This document shows positions 23,830 through 35,072 of a DNA stretch of 64,000 nucleotides, piece after piece; position 1 is the first letter of the stretch; each line of letters starts with the position of its first letter. The notes under the pieces were generated by a model. That model saw nothing but the letters and a program-made list of their open reading frames with translations. It searched no databases and had not been told where the DNA came from. The stretch lies in NCBI RefSeq assembly GCF_000264905.1, contig NW_006763143.1:1172555-1236554 (forward strand), read 5' to 3'. Source of the DNA: Stereum hirsutum FP-91666 SS1. Lineage: Eukaryota; Basidiomycota; Agaricomycetes; Russulales; Stereaceae. Both the position numbers and the translations under genes were made by a program.

Positions 23830-26800
23830 TCACCAAAAGTCATCAGCATCGTCTCCCTTCTTCTTCTTGCCACCACCTCCCTGCGCCAGAGCCTGTCGCT
23901 CATACATTTCCGCAACCTATACACCACCGATAGTCAGCGACCGCACAAATGGAGAAATTGCTGACAAGGCGCCAAAGTCAAATGGACCAATTGCAAAGCA
24001 AAACCCACCTGTTCCGGACCCGTTGCATCATCCGCACCCTTGTCATCCCGCACCCGGATGAACCTTGGAAACCTCAAGCTTATTCCCCTCTCCTCCACCA
24101 ATCCCTGCGCCGCCGTATATACCGGACTGAGACTCAAATCGGCCGTGAGCACCTCCCAGACGATCTTGGGTTCGAACCAAATATCAGGCTTCGCACCGCC
24201 GGGCTTGATGTCTCCCCTGTGTTTCTCCATTTCGAGTGGCTTGAGTGCTTCATAATGCGATGCGAGGGCCTCCTCGCTGAACCCGGTCCCGATCTTGCAG
24301 ATTGTTTGGAATTCTTCAGAGTCGGAGTCGTAACAAGCAAGCAAGAAGGCGCCGTAGAAGTTGGTCCGTTTGCCTTTGCCGTAGTAGCCGCCTACTACGA
24401 CGAGGTCAAGAGAGTCCCCGACGCCGGCCAGGTAGTCCTTCTTGAGCTGTATGTGTACGAGGTCAGAGACTTGATGAGAAAAACAGTAAGAATAGTGAAA
24501 TACGTACCTTGAGCCAGTTAACACTACGTCGACTGGGTTCGTAATGGCTAGCCTCGCTCTCCATCATCTTGACCATGAGACCTTCACATCCATCCTTCAC
24601 ACTCACATCCAAGAACGTCTGTATCTCCTCGACGGACTCGTTGTCCATGGACTTGGCGAAGTCAAACTCTCCCTCAACAGACTGGAAGTGCTTCCGGAGA
24701 AGTTCGCGTCGTTCCGCCAGGGGTTTGTGGAGTAGAGGCTATTATGATATTTCGGCGATCAGGATCCTCAAGGTCAAAGAGTAGAATGATAACGTTGTGA
24801 AAGCACTGACCTCGCCATTGAGGTACAGAAGATCGAAGGCGAACAGACACACCCGGACTTGAATATCCTCAACTTTGACATCCTTCCGCTTCCGCTTGCT
24901 GAGCTCTTGGAAAGGCATCAGTTTACCTGTTTGGCGATCAATAGCGACTGCCTCCGTATCGAGCACGAAAGACTTCGTGGCCTCTTTCACACACTACACT
25001 CGCCACATAAAATTCAGCAAGCAGAACCAATGTCAGTTACGAGCATGTGAAGACGTACGTGCGGCAACTGCTCGACCAGATCCGGATACTTCTTGCTCAT
25101 ATCCTCCGAATTCCGACTGAACACATTGATGCTCCCATCGTCCAGCATATGCACCTGTGCTCGTTCGCCGTCGTACTTATACTCGCACGTGAACCTTTTA
25201 CCCTCGAATCGGTCGAGGACCTCGCCGATCGCTTTGGTAGGCTTTGCGAGCATAGGTTTGAGTGGGACACCGGGGGTGAGTTTACATGTCTCCGTGAGGC
25301 GGTCGAGTCCGTCCGTGAGGAGGGCTGGGATGACTTTATCATAGTTCGGGAGTTCACTAACGTCGAAAGCGACATTATTCAGTATGTGGCCTTGCGTGGA
25401 GAAGGGTGGAGGAATATTACCTGTAGACCGATTTGATGATGCTGGCGCCTTGCTCTAGTCGGGTTGCAAGTTTGTCTGGACTCCATTTCTTCCCAGCTTC
25501 AGATGGGTGTCGTCAGTTCAAGGTTATTCAGATCCGCCAGAGAGAGTTACTGACATTTCTCTTGCTCTGCTAACACAGCCGCGTGCGCGAGAGCAACGAG
25601 TACCGTTCTCTCTGCATTCCCAATACGTAGCTTACCCTCCAGGCTGCGTACGATGTATTTCGCCTCCTGGCCTAAACATGCAGCTAGAAGCTTTGTGATG
25701 ATGTTGATCTTCTTGTTTTGAGACTAACGGGAAAGGAGGGGTCAATAAATTCTGTGATTTGTAAAGGTGGAAAGTAACGCGGCGTACTGAATGTCCTGTG
25801 CTGAGCGCAATCTCCTTTAGGTTGGTGAAGACGAAGGAAGCGGTGAGAGGTTTGGGCTTGAAGAGCGTCTTCTGCATGTTCTTAGAGTTCTGTGGCGACA
25901 TTATTCCTCAGTATGGACGACACAATGCACAGTGTATTGAAACTTTTATACCATAGCCACAAGTCCCAAATCACCCTCTTTCTTGAGCTCGGCCTTGATC
26001 GTGTTCAGATTTCGGCCCGTTGACTCCCCAATAGCTTTGATCAGGATGCTCTCGCCGATACCCAGTTCAATGCCAATGTAATCGGGACTCAACTGTGGTA
26101 GCATTAGTACAGAAGCAACAACACAGCGAAAATGAGATATGGGAAAACGTACGCGGTTGATGCATAGATAAATGGTCTGGAGCAATGAATTGGAGTCTCC
26201 CGGCTTACTGCGTTGTATAACAAGGAGCAGAAGAGCCGTAAGCAGAGATGTCTTCTCTAATCGCTTCGTCGTCGCCTCAATGAGAGCAAACGTCTTGGCT
26301 AAAGCAGCGTACGGCACCCTATGGGACTGCGTCAGTGAAGTTGTGCTCACTGTCGGGGACGGTAACTCACGGTTCTCCATCTTTCCAGCCACCCGTCACG
26401 TCGACATCTGTTCTTCGATCCATAGCCGCCTCCGCACTAATCACTGTATCAGCTGAGCGTTCTACGAAGTCTCTGGAAAATCCTGAACTTACGTTTTTCG
26501 TGCGGCCTTTCCACTCGCTAGCTCCTCTACTTCTTCTTCAGCGTCAATCTCGTCTTCAACAACCTCATCCGCACTGAGCGCTGCATCTGACGACGGCGGT
26601 ACCTCATCAACAAGATCATCGTCCTCCTCCACCACTGGTATGGACTCAGCCTTCTTCTTGGATAACCTCTTCGCTTTAGGTTTGGATGCCTGCTGGGCCT
26701 CAGAAGCTTCAGGTTCCGAATCAATGGTTTTCGACGCTTTCTTGGGCTTTCTCTTGGGTGGCCCGAACTTCATGGGTATCGGCTCCGGTGCAGGTGAAGA

Positions 26801-27655
26801 AGGAAGAGAGGTATCGCTAGTCTTAGTTTCTAGACGAATGGGCGAATGTCTCAGTGGAAAGCGACAGTTAGGGAGAATGGAGCAAATACCAGCATCTATC
26901 TCATCCTCTTCGTCAGAGACAATCATTTTCCGCTTCTTCACCTTCTTTGAGTCAGATGCAACTAGTGGAGGGCATTATGTTAGTGCTACTACTCTTGAGC
27001 CCGTTATTGAACGACTCACCTGCAGAACTCGGAGCGTCCAACTTGCGCTTCGCCTTTGCAGCTGAGGATGACGCATAATATCAGTATCAGAAGCAGTATG
27101 ATCGGGAGCTAAATCAGAACGCACTCTTCTTCGGTTTCTCTTCCTCCTCGTCATCCACCTCCATCTCCTCTGTCTTCTTCTTGCCTTTCCCATTCGCCTT
27201 CGTAGTCCTGTCCTCAACCTCCACCTCGACTTCCGACGCATCCATCTGCACATCCTCGTCCGCACCTGAATCATTCGCCTTCGTCTCCCGCACCTTAGCC
27301 TTGCTCGATGAACCGACCTGGCTACCCGAAGGTCCACTACCATCCCCATCAACTGCCTCCTTCATGACCTTCATGTCCTCTTCATCACCCTCCTCCTCCT
27401 TATTCACCTTCTTAGTCCCACCACCGCCCCACATATCCGAAAGACTAGCTTGCTGAGCCGGAGCCGGTTTCTTATCCGGAGGCATCGTGAAGAATTTACC
27501 TACACGTCCCACCATCCCAAGTCGCGTTCGCATCCACATCCACCGAGTAACCCAAGAGCGCGTCAGATTAAACGTAACGTAACATCTCCACCAACATGTG
27601 GAATCGCAGAGGGGCAGAGAAAGAAAAGCGCACCTAGAGTTTGTTGTTTGCCCAT
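23830..27655 (-). CDS. LIG1: ATP-dependent DNA ligase I (Cdc9/Cdc17)
   Basis: Seals Okazaki-fragment nicks and completes excision repair in the nucleus. The first exon is tiny: MGKQQTLG, joined over an intron (27500-27633) to [10 protein letters not shown], which reconstitutes a PCNA-binding PIP box QQTLGKFF. A weaker PIP-like QASLSDMW follows about 12 residues later. Then comes a long acidic/Lys-rich linker with NLS-like clusters, the DNA-binding domain ([20 protein letters not shown]), and the nucleotidyltransferase domain with the adenylation motif [26 protein letters not shown] and [11 protein letters not shown]. The OB-fold domain holds [15 protein letters not shown] and [11 protein letters not shown], then [12 protein letters not shown], ending near [12 protein letters not shown] with a short Lys/Asp tail. 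About a dozen introns. Convergent with MPC1 (198 bp between stops). The promoter has two MCB elements. Confidence 0.95.
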
Positions 27656-29161
27656 ATTCCTATAAAGTAGTAGAAACCGAGATGATGGTGTCGAGGAGCG
27701 AACGCGAGCTTGAGCGACGCGCAGGGCAAGAAGCATGAGACGCGTCTGAATCTCTCGCCCTGTTTACGTATTTCAAATCGACGCGTCAGACTCAGAGCGC
27801 GTTCCGGAGCCGTGCGGCGTGGCCCGTCAGAGCGCGGCCCGCTTTGGTCCGCCGTTGCGGCGTAACGAACGAACGAACGAACGAACTCAATGAATATCCA
27901 CGGCCCTTCAAGCATCAAATCATCATGTCTGGTTTGCTTCGCTGGTGTCTCTTCTTTGTACCTCTACTCGCAGGAATCTTTGGAGAATGGCCAGCACTAC
28001 GCCTGGCTCAAGCATACACATACACCAGAGAATCCTCGATGTCTGATGTCATTTCCCCTCAAAAAAGAAATTCGAGTCCAAACAGGAGAAAAAGAAGACA
28101 GATAAACAGCGCAAAACAGAGAGAGAAAGAGGCAGAGAGAATAGAAGGAACAAAAGAAAGGACATGATGCCGCAAAAAAAACATACTCGTACTCAGCTAT
28201 AGCACAGAAGGAAGAGAAAGAGACAGCCCACGCAGGGAAAGACAATCACAATCACAGCTCAGGACGAGAGATAGAGAGGCGAGGCGAGGCGAGGCGGGGT
28301 GAGGATCGAGATGGACAGGATGGAACGAAGGACAGGAATATATGGGTGAGGGACAAGTTGAAGAAGTGAGTGGAGAAACAGATGTACGATAATAACGATG
28401 ATACGGCGACAGTCAAAAACGAGTTGACTTGGAGATGGAGTGGAAAAGGTGAAAGGAAGGAAAGTCGCCCAAGATCGGTTGATCACACGTAGCAACGGCA
28501 AGAACCTTCACTGGATCACAAGGGTTGGAACCAATGTACGCAGCGCGGCGGCTGTGTGGGAACCGCAAGGTAACGGCAAGATGGGCGAAAAGCGGGACGG
28601 GCTGCGGTGAGCTCGCCGCTGGAGGGCAGAATGGGTAAGTGCATGGTAGCTGCGTATAGGTGTGTGTGTATGGACAGTAAAAAATAAGGATCCAGAAATA
28701 AACAAGGATGGTCACAGTCGTCTTGGAAAAGCGGATGCCTAAACGGGTCGAACACAGGGTAACTTCGTCATCATCATCGTTCGTTGCGAAAAAACAGCAG
28801 AAATGGCAGAGAAAAATCAGGAGAATAATTAGGGGCAGAAAAAGAACGACTAAAGTGTATGCGCCGCCGAAATATCGCGACAGTGACGGAAAGACCTCTG
28901 AGTGGGAAAAAAAAGCGATGTTGCACCCACCTGGCCAGCGGCCAGTTGCTCTGCCGATCCGTTCAGAATATCCGCCCCACCTACCAGGCCCTGAGGACAG
29001 CCCCTTTCGTTCCGCGTAGTGCTCTCACGCGCCCTCAAACTCGGTATGAACCACACCGTTGACTCGCGTCTCCTGATCTCAGCACGCCGCGTTCGATTAT
29101 ATTCGTATAGCTCGCTCTCGGTCGAATGGTGTGGTCTTCGCGGTTTACTAGGCAGCATTCA
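27656..29161. other. Intergenic: ligase promoter and PPZ 3' region, with simple repeats
   Basis: About 1.5 kb. It holds the two MCB elements, an (ACGA)n tract around 27863-27887, a purine-rich segment (about 28070-28230) and a GGCGA pentamer tract near 28276-28297. No supported gene. The open frames around 28400-28750 are pyrimidine-rich read-throughs without motifs. Confidence 0.45.
27740..27786. promoter_or_regulatory. Two MCB elements (GACGCGTC) upstream of DNA ligase I
   Basis: Two identical palindromes GACGCGTC, with ACGCGT at 27740-27745 and 27781-27786, 41 bp apart and about 85-130 bp upstream of the ligase start codon. ACGCGT is the MBF target site that drives G1/S transcription; budding-yeast CDC9 is an established MCB-regulated gene. 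Spacing, symmetry and position make these strong candidates. Confidence 0.7.
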
Positions 29162-30852
29162 TCATGCTGCCACCGGCAAAGGTGAACACGTCAGGAAGAG
29201 TGCTATTGAGAGAAATGAACTGCGTCCGAACCTTTTCCGCTTGGCCTTGGTCATCTCCTTTCGGAGAGCAGGCCCGTCGAGCGGCTTCAGCAACTCGAAA
29301 GCACATAGGAGATCCTCAGAAACGCTAAGGGAGATTGAAAACACGTTGAGCAAGATCACCAGCGAGCGTATTAAGACGCAAACTTACCTCATACACGCTC
29401 CATAATTGTCGAACTCTTCAAGAACAATAATTTTCAAAACAAGGTCAGAAACGAAACAGAGATGACTAGACGTACCTCCGCAGTAATTCGGTGCGCTGAA
29501 CACCGTAACCAACGTCCGATCGTTCCAGAACTCATACCCGTCCTCTACTACCATGTGCGCCCGACAGATCAGATCCATATCGTACCGCACCAGGAAGTCG
29601 TTGATGATGGCCTTTCCGAAACAGTAGCTGACCCCTCGTTCGTTGTCTTCCCACTCCACTGCCGTATCTGATGGGTCGGACCATAGCAGATCGTTGAGCA
29701 AGCCGTAGTCGGGAACGTCCGTCGGTCGCTGAAGCGCCTTGATGTCATCCATTGACTGTAGCGACGGTGAGAGACCACCGTGAACACAGAAGATCTTGGA
29801 GGCGACAATTGCAGCGATAGGGAGGCAGTTGAACACGTCTATGAAAGTCTTCCAAGTCTTGATGTTACACCGTCGTTTGCACTCGTCGTAGAAGCCATAC
29901 ACTGAGTCATTGATGGGTCAGACTTTCATGATCTACGCTTACGGAACAAAGGGCACGTACCTCGGGTGACATTCGCGCATTCGTGGTTGCCTCGAAGAAG
30001 GAAGAAGTTCTCGGGGTACTTGATCTTGTAGCAGAGCAAGAGCAATATCGTCTCCAGACTCTGCTTTCCTCGATCGACGTAGTCTCCCAGGAAGAGATAA
30101 TTCGCCGCTGGAGGGAAGCCGCACATTTCAAACAGTCGGATAAGGTCTGAATATTGCCCGTGCACGTCACCGACGATCTTCACGGGCGGAGAGAGCTCGA
30201 TGAGGGTCGGCTGACTGAGGAAGACCTCCCGGGCGGCCTGGCAGATAGCGGCAATCTCGACGTTCTTGAGACAGAGCGACTTGCTGACTTTGCCAGTGTA
30301 GCCGACGTCGAGCAGTCGCTGGATCATGTCGTCAATATCGAACGACTTGAGCTTCTCCTTGGCGGCACTAATGCCGGCAGAGCCGAGTGACTCGCCTAGG
30401 GGCATGGAGCTTCCTGCCGAGCCCGAGGTCAGAGAGCCAGAATGTGTGAGGATGGTCTGGGTGGCAGGGATATCGAGAGGGGGAGGTTTGTTGGAGTGGC
30501 CTGTCGAGTTGTTGTTCGGTGCTGGTGCGGAGGATGGAGCGGGGGAAGGCGCGTCGGTTGGGGCGGACGAGGAGTTGTGATTGTTGGTGGTGGAAGAGCG
30601 ACTGGCTACGCGCGACATGTGGTCGCCGTCAGCGTTGGAGACGTTGATGGAGGGGTTACCCTGGGCAGCAGAGTCCGTTCCGTTCGCAGCCTTGGCCGTA
30701 CCTGCGCCGGTAGCGTGCGAGAGGCTTGCCTGGGACGTGTCGTCGTTGGTGGCGGCATCGTTCACGGTGGGGTCGGAAGACGAGCCTTCTCTGTCCTTGT
30801 CCTTCCCGCTCTTCTTGGACTTTTTGGACGACGATGACTGCTGCTGGCCCAT
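29162..30852 (-). CDS. PPZ1: Serine/threonine protein phosphatase PP-Z (PPZ1-like)
   Basis: PP1-related phosphatase, fungal-specific; it controls cation homeostasis, cell integrity and G1/S progression and is inhibited by Hal3-type proteins. I chose the ATG at 30852 because it gives [14 protein letters not shown], an N-myristoylation-type start like S. cerevisiae Ppz1. A Ser/Asn/Thr-rich disordered extension of about 170 residues follows. The catalytic domain is complete: [137 protein letters not shown]. All metal-binding residues are present. Introns near 29905-29965, 29425-29475 and 29325-29390. The last about 15 residues depend on the chosen final exon. Confidence 0.92.
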
Positions 30853-31323
30853 GGGGAGGCCCTGAGAGATAGACGCAGGGGAACCGCCTGGTTGTGGGGA
30901 AGGGGAATGTGATCTGGACTTGCCCAGTCTGTTGGTAAAGACGGAGAGAAGAGTGGGCGCCAGCTTGGGCGGACGACGGTGACGACGGTGGCGAAGGGGC
31001 GGGAATACAAGTATGACTTGGTTCTGAGAGCAGGGAACGTCGAGCGAGCGAGGCGACGGACGTAATGGCTGTGTGGGAACTTGCTCAGAACCAGCACGGT
31101 CTGGTGCACTACGCCGCGCTCGTTTCTCGCGCCACTCCCACGCGACCATCGTCTTACCTTAGATTATCACAGACCACGACTCGCTCACACCTTTCGTACA
31201 GGCGCATATCGGCAGTAATCATTTTTGGTGCATGGCATATATAGCGCAACATGGGGAGAAAAACAAATAAAATGCAATGCGAATCGACCATCATCCCCTC
31301 CAACGTCCCATCCAGGGAGCCAC
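30853..31323. other. Intergenic: PPZ 5' leader/promoter and RPS11 3' end
   Basis: About 470 bp between tandem minus-strand genes. An open frame continues in phase upstream of the PPZ start to 31149 but is Arg/Pro-rich and lacks family similarity, so I treat it as 5' leader. Confidence 0.4.
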
Positions 31324-32092
31324 CTAGAACTTGCCGAACGCCCTCGCAGCCGCCTTGTTCTTGAGCACTCGGACAACGTTGAATCGCACGGTCTTCGACA
31401 GGGGTCTGCATTGACCTATTAACGCACTCAGTCAGTACTGTCCTCCGCCACCGGCGCCACACCACACTCACCAACAGTGACAATGTCGCCAACCTCAGCA
31501 CGGAAAGCTGGCGAGACGTGTGCGGCCAAGTTCCTGTGGCGCTTCTCATAACGGTCTGCGAACATCGTCAGTACGGCGTGTTGCGCACGTAACAAACACG
31601 GCTACGCACTGTACTTGGGGATGTAATGGAGGTAGTCACGGCGGATGACGAGGGTACGGGTCATTTTCGTCGAAACGACACGGCCAGTCAGAATGCGGCC
31701 ACGGATGGAGACATCGCCGATGAACGGGCACTTCTTGTCTGCAAGGGCGAGCATGCGCGAGTGAGTCGAAAGACATGGAGCAAAGAAGGGAGCGCACGCA
31801 CCAATGTAAGTACCGCTAACAGCCTCTGCAGGGGTCTTGAAGCCCAGACCAACATCCTTGTACCACCTCTTATCCTTAGTAGTCACCTTCCGGCCGACTG
31901 TACAACGCAAACACTATCAATCAATACCCCGAACTTCGAATGAACACGGACAAGGCGCACGCACCACGGGCCTTGGTGTTTTGGAAAAGGTGCTGCTTCT
32001 GGTATGCCTTCTCGATCTGCACGGCGGGAACGAAGGATAGTCAAAATACGAGCATTTCGCCGACGATCAAGGTCACGCACCTGCTCAGCCAT
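31324..32092 (-). CDS. RPS11: 40S ribosomal protein uS17 (eukaryotic S11)
   Basis: Small-subunit protein that binds 18S rRNA in the body of the 40S particle. Start MAEQ at 32092; after an intron come [13 protein letters not shown], then [110 protein letters not shown] and the terminal AARAFGKF. All are conserved eukaryotic uS17 segments. About five small introns, at roughly 31415-31470, 31555-31607, 31738-31803, 31900-31966 and in the first codons near 32018-32080. Intron-dense small ribosomal-protein genes are usual in basidiomycetes. The gene is divergent from the next one, with 762 bp between starts. Confidence 0.96.
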
Positions 32093-32854
32093 GGTGTTTA
32101 GTCTTGAGGGGTAGGGGGACTTGGGCTTGAGGTCGGCGAGGGCGTTCCAAAGATGTGCTTGACGGCGCGGGATGCTAGGAACCGAACGCCTGGCCCGTCA
32201 GCCACCGTCCACGCGCAACTATACAGCTGACCGGCATCTTCCGGATCCTCTGTAACTTCGACTTCAACTTGTCGCTGGGAAGGTCGCGGTCGTGTTTCTA
32301 GTGCAGACGGTGGGACTGATATTGACTATGGATTTCTTCTTGTCTACGTGCAATGTCCGACCAATGATACCGCCTTTTCGATAATTTGCTCTTCTCAACC
32401 CTTACAACCTACACTGCTGTCTGGCCGACGATGCTAGGGAACTGAAGCTGGATACTATGTGCACCTCTGACATTGCACTAACCACCTGGATCGAAATGAT
32501 GATCGAGAACACCGGCCATGCCTATGCCCGGACTCTGAGACTACGGGCAAACACTGCGTGTCGATTGCCCGCCTGAAACCCGCCTCCCGACACCCGCTCC
32601 CGCCTTGTCTCACCGAAGTTGAGAGACACTCGGCCTCTTGGTATAAAATCCTGGGGCTCTGCGCTCATGGTCACTCACCAATTCATCGTCTCCTCTAACA
32701 CAATCGTCTCTGGAAGACCTCGCACTCGAGTCTACCACTCTTGCCACTCAGTTTTACTTTGCCTTGTATTACTCTTGATATTCCTTGCTATACTCTTCGC
32801 ATTCAGCATTATCTTCGCTTCATTCAACCTTTCAACCATTACAGCGCACTCAGC
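32093..32854. other. Divergent intergenic region (RPS11 / hypothetical protein)
   Basis: About 760 bp between two opposite start codons. Contains a TATA box (separate entry) and a CT-rich leader leading into the plus-strand gene. No gene of its own recognised. Confidence 0.45.
32642..32648 (+). promoter_or_regulatory. TATA box (TATAAAA)
   Basis: TATAAAA about 210 bp before the start codon at 32855, followed by a pyrimidine-rich leader, which is the common fungal core-promoter layout. Confidence 0.5.
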
Positions 32855-34038
32855 ATGTCTATTTCTATCTCTACTACCGCTGCTGGCTCCGTCACCGCTG
32901 TCTTCACCTCCACCAACTCCGTTAACGTCGTCGAACAATCTGAACTCCCCGGTCAGGAGTTACGCGAGCGTCTGCAGTCGGTCATCGCAGCGCGAGACCA
33001 GACACAAAAGCAGCAGGTTACCAGCATCGACAACGCTATGACAACCAAATCCGCGAGTCTTTCCAACCTTGGTACGTCTCCTCCTTCGGACCATCTCCCC
33101 ATTTCTTCACACTAACATTCTATCCGTATTCGTCTATAGGTCTGAGAACGCCCTCCGTCGCCGGAACGATAGAGGCTAACCATAGGTTACACATGCTCCT
33201 ACCCCGCATCCAATCCCGTCTCGCCGCGCTCCAAGCCGAAGCTGAGACAAAGACAAAGTCTCAGGCCGCGCCTGCAACGTTAACGTCTCAGCCACCCGCA
33301 CCCGCCCCCGTCTCCGTCTCCGATTCCGACACCGACTCTGCGAGCTCGGACACTGAATCTGATTCCGAAATGGACGGGATTCAGACTCCACCCGCTATGG
33401 ATATACCCACCGTGCTAGTCACGGATCATAGCGACTTCGTCGTTACGTGTGTTGATCACCCTGAAGAGGAAGCTGGAGGAGAAGTAGGAGGATTCGCTGG
33501 TATGACGAGTCTTTCCTACCATGGCGATCTTAGCGAGCTGGCGAAGGACGGGGGAGAGGGAGGGGAGGTGAAGGGGAAGATGGTGGGCCCGTTTAGGTTT
33601 CCGCCGCCGAGGTGCGATTCGAGGGAGTTGTTGAGCCCTCAGGCTGTTCCGAGGTCGCAGTGGACGAAGAAGTGCAGGCCTGTGGCGGCGCAGAGTCAGC
33701 GCCAACAGCGTCCGCAACAACAACAACGGCAACCATTCCAGTTCAAGCCAGACGCACCTATCGCCGCTGGTCGGGTCCTGGAGATCGAAGAGATGGGACG
33801 TCTGCTTGAGGCGTTGACGCAGCAGGGATCCGGAGCCGAGTTTGACGAGAAGAGGGTGAGGGATAGGGAGGCGATGCGGGTGTTGATGGAGAGGATGGGG
33901 AGGGAGATCGAGGAGGAGGGGTGTTCGAGGCAGGAGGCGAATATGATTATGTTTCAGGTGTTGAGGAGTGTGGGGTTGGGGCTGGAGAAGAAGTTGAAGG
34001 AGCAGGGGATGGAGGCGCAGAAGGCTACGGAGGTTTAA
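32855..34038 (+). CDS. Hypothetical protein, coiled-coil C-terminus
   Basis: Not recognised. The ATG at 32855 follows a TATA box and CT-rich leader. One intron near 33072-33139 joins SASLSNL to GLRTPSVAG. The N-terminal half has a helix with charged residues (QELRERLQSVIAARDQTQ, then LHMLLPRIQSRLAALQAEAE) and an acidic Ser/Asp tract (SDSDTDSASSDTES). The middle is Pro/Gln-rich (PQQQQRQPFQF). The C-terminus is a predicted long helix, with MGRLLEALTQQG, VLMERMGREIEEEG, ANMIMFQVLRSVG and LEKKLKEQG. There is no signal peptide or membrane segment. Codon use resembles neighbouring genes, supporting a real protein. It may be a small soluble, lineage-restricted protein. Confidence 0.65.
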
Positions 34039-35072
34039 AGTTGTGTGGGGGGTTGGGAGGTGTGAGTTGTGCGGGGACCGGGGTGGGGATGCGGGATGGC
34101 TGGCTGGCTGGCTGCTACCGTTGTGGTTTTAAAAGCGCCGCTGTCTGTCTACTTTCTTGTTCTCTTCATGGTTTCGTTGTTCTTGGCTGGCTGCTACCCT
34201 TGTGGTTTTGAAAGCGCCGCCTACAACCTCTCCATGCTTTTGTTCTCTATTGCTTTGATGTTTTGTTGCATATGTTTTCTTGTCGCTCATTGCACCCTGC
34301 ACTCTCCTTTTGGTCCTCGCATCCTTGTTCCGATATGTTATTAATATTTATGTACTCCATCGTCTTGAAATGAACAACGATTTCAGCATCCAACTGGTCG
34401 GTTGTGAGTGTCGGTGTCTATCTGTACGTGATGAAGGAGTACTTGTCAATGACGCGGTCGTTTCCTTTTCTCTTCCCGTGCATCCATGACGATCAGTCCG
34501 ACATGCACATTTGCAAGATGGCGATCCTGATTTCACCTATCCGAATGCTGGAGTAGTTCCTTGCGTGTCGGAAGAATTGGCAGTTGAAACGTCTCTCTGA
34601 TGGTTCGTGGGCATCCGTCCCCGATGCCAGGCAGGCGCAGATCACAATGATTCCAAGTTTGGTAACAAAGGTGGATTTCCTCGCTTTAACCGCTGCATCG
34701 CCGTCATTGAAAAGTGTGAGGCCGTGATTCGTGGTGTAAGCGTGCGGCCACTTGTTCCTGTCGGTGCTGTGCGTTTCGTCTAAGCGTTCAAAGCACCGAC
34801 CCCCTTCGTCATATCGAAGCGGGAAGTGTATGGCAAGAGACAATCGCGGTCGTGAGGGAAAATGTGGAGATGGAGTCGGTTAACGGCCGGGATGACGCCA
34901 CCGGCGTCGGCTGGCGGTCACGGTCCACACGGTGCCTCGAACACCGCTCTAGACAGACACTGCCTGCCTTGTCGCGGCCAGCGAGCTCAACTTGTCCTTT
35001 TCTTTCTCCTCAACTCTTTCGTCCACGACGGCGACGACGACGACGACCGCAATTCTACGCTATTATGCACCG
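34039..35072. other. Intergenic, about 1 kb, with a 36-bp direct repeat
   Basis: Lies between two plus-strand genes. It holds the direct repeat at 34106/34185, a CT-rich leader just before STM-A and no supported gene. Confidence 0.4.
34106..34220. repeat. 36-bp imperfect direct repeat (two copies, 79 bp apart)
   Basis: Copies at 34106-34141 and 34185-34220 differ at only two positions (…GCTACCGTTGTGG… against …GCTACCCTTGTGG…, and TTTTAAAAG against TTTTGAAAG). The first copy is preceded by extra GGCT units. They lie in the 3' region of the hypothetical gene ending at 34038. Confidence 0.85.

Noticed and set aside
30442..30837. Plus-strand frame opposite the PPZ N-terminal extension
   Set aside because: A shadow of the Ser/Asn-rich coding exon; Gly/Val-rich composition follows from the complement.
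30853..31149. N-terminal extension of PPZ up to 31149
   Set aside because: It is in frame, but Arg/Pro-rich and unlike the family. The internal ATG gives the myristoylation-type start MGQQQSS expected for PPZ.
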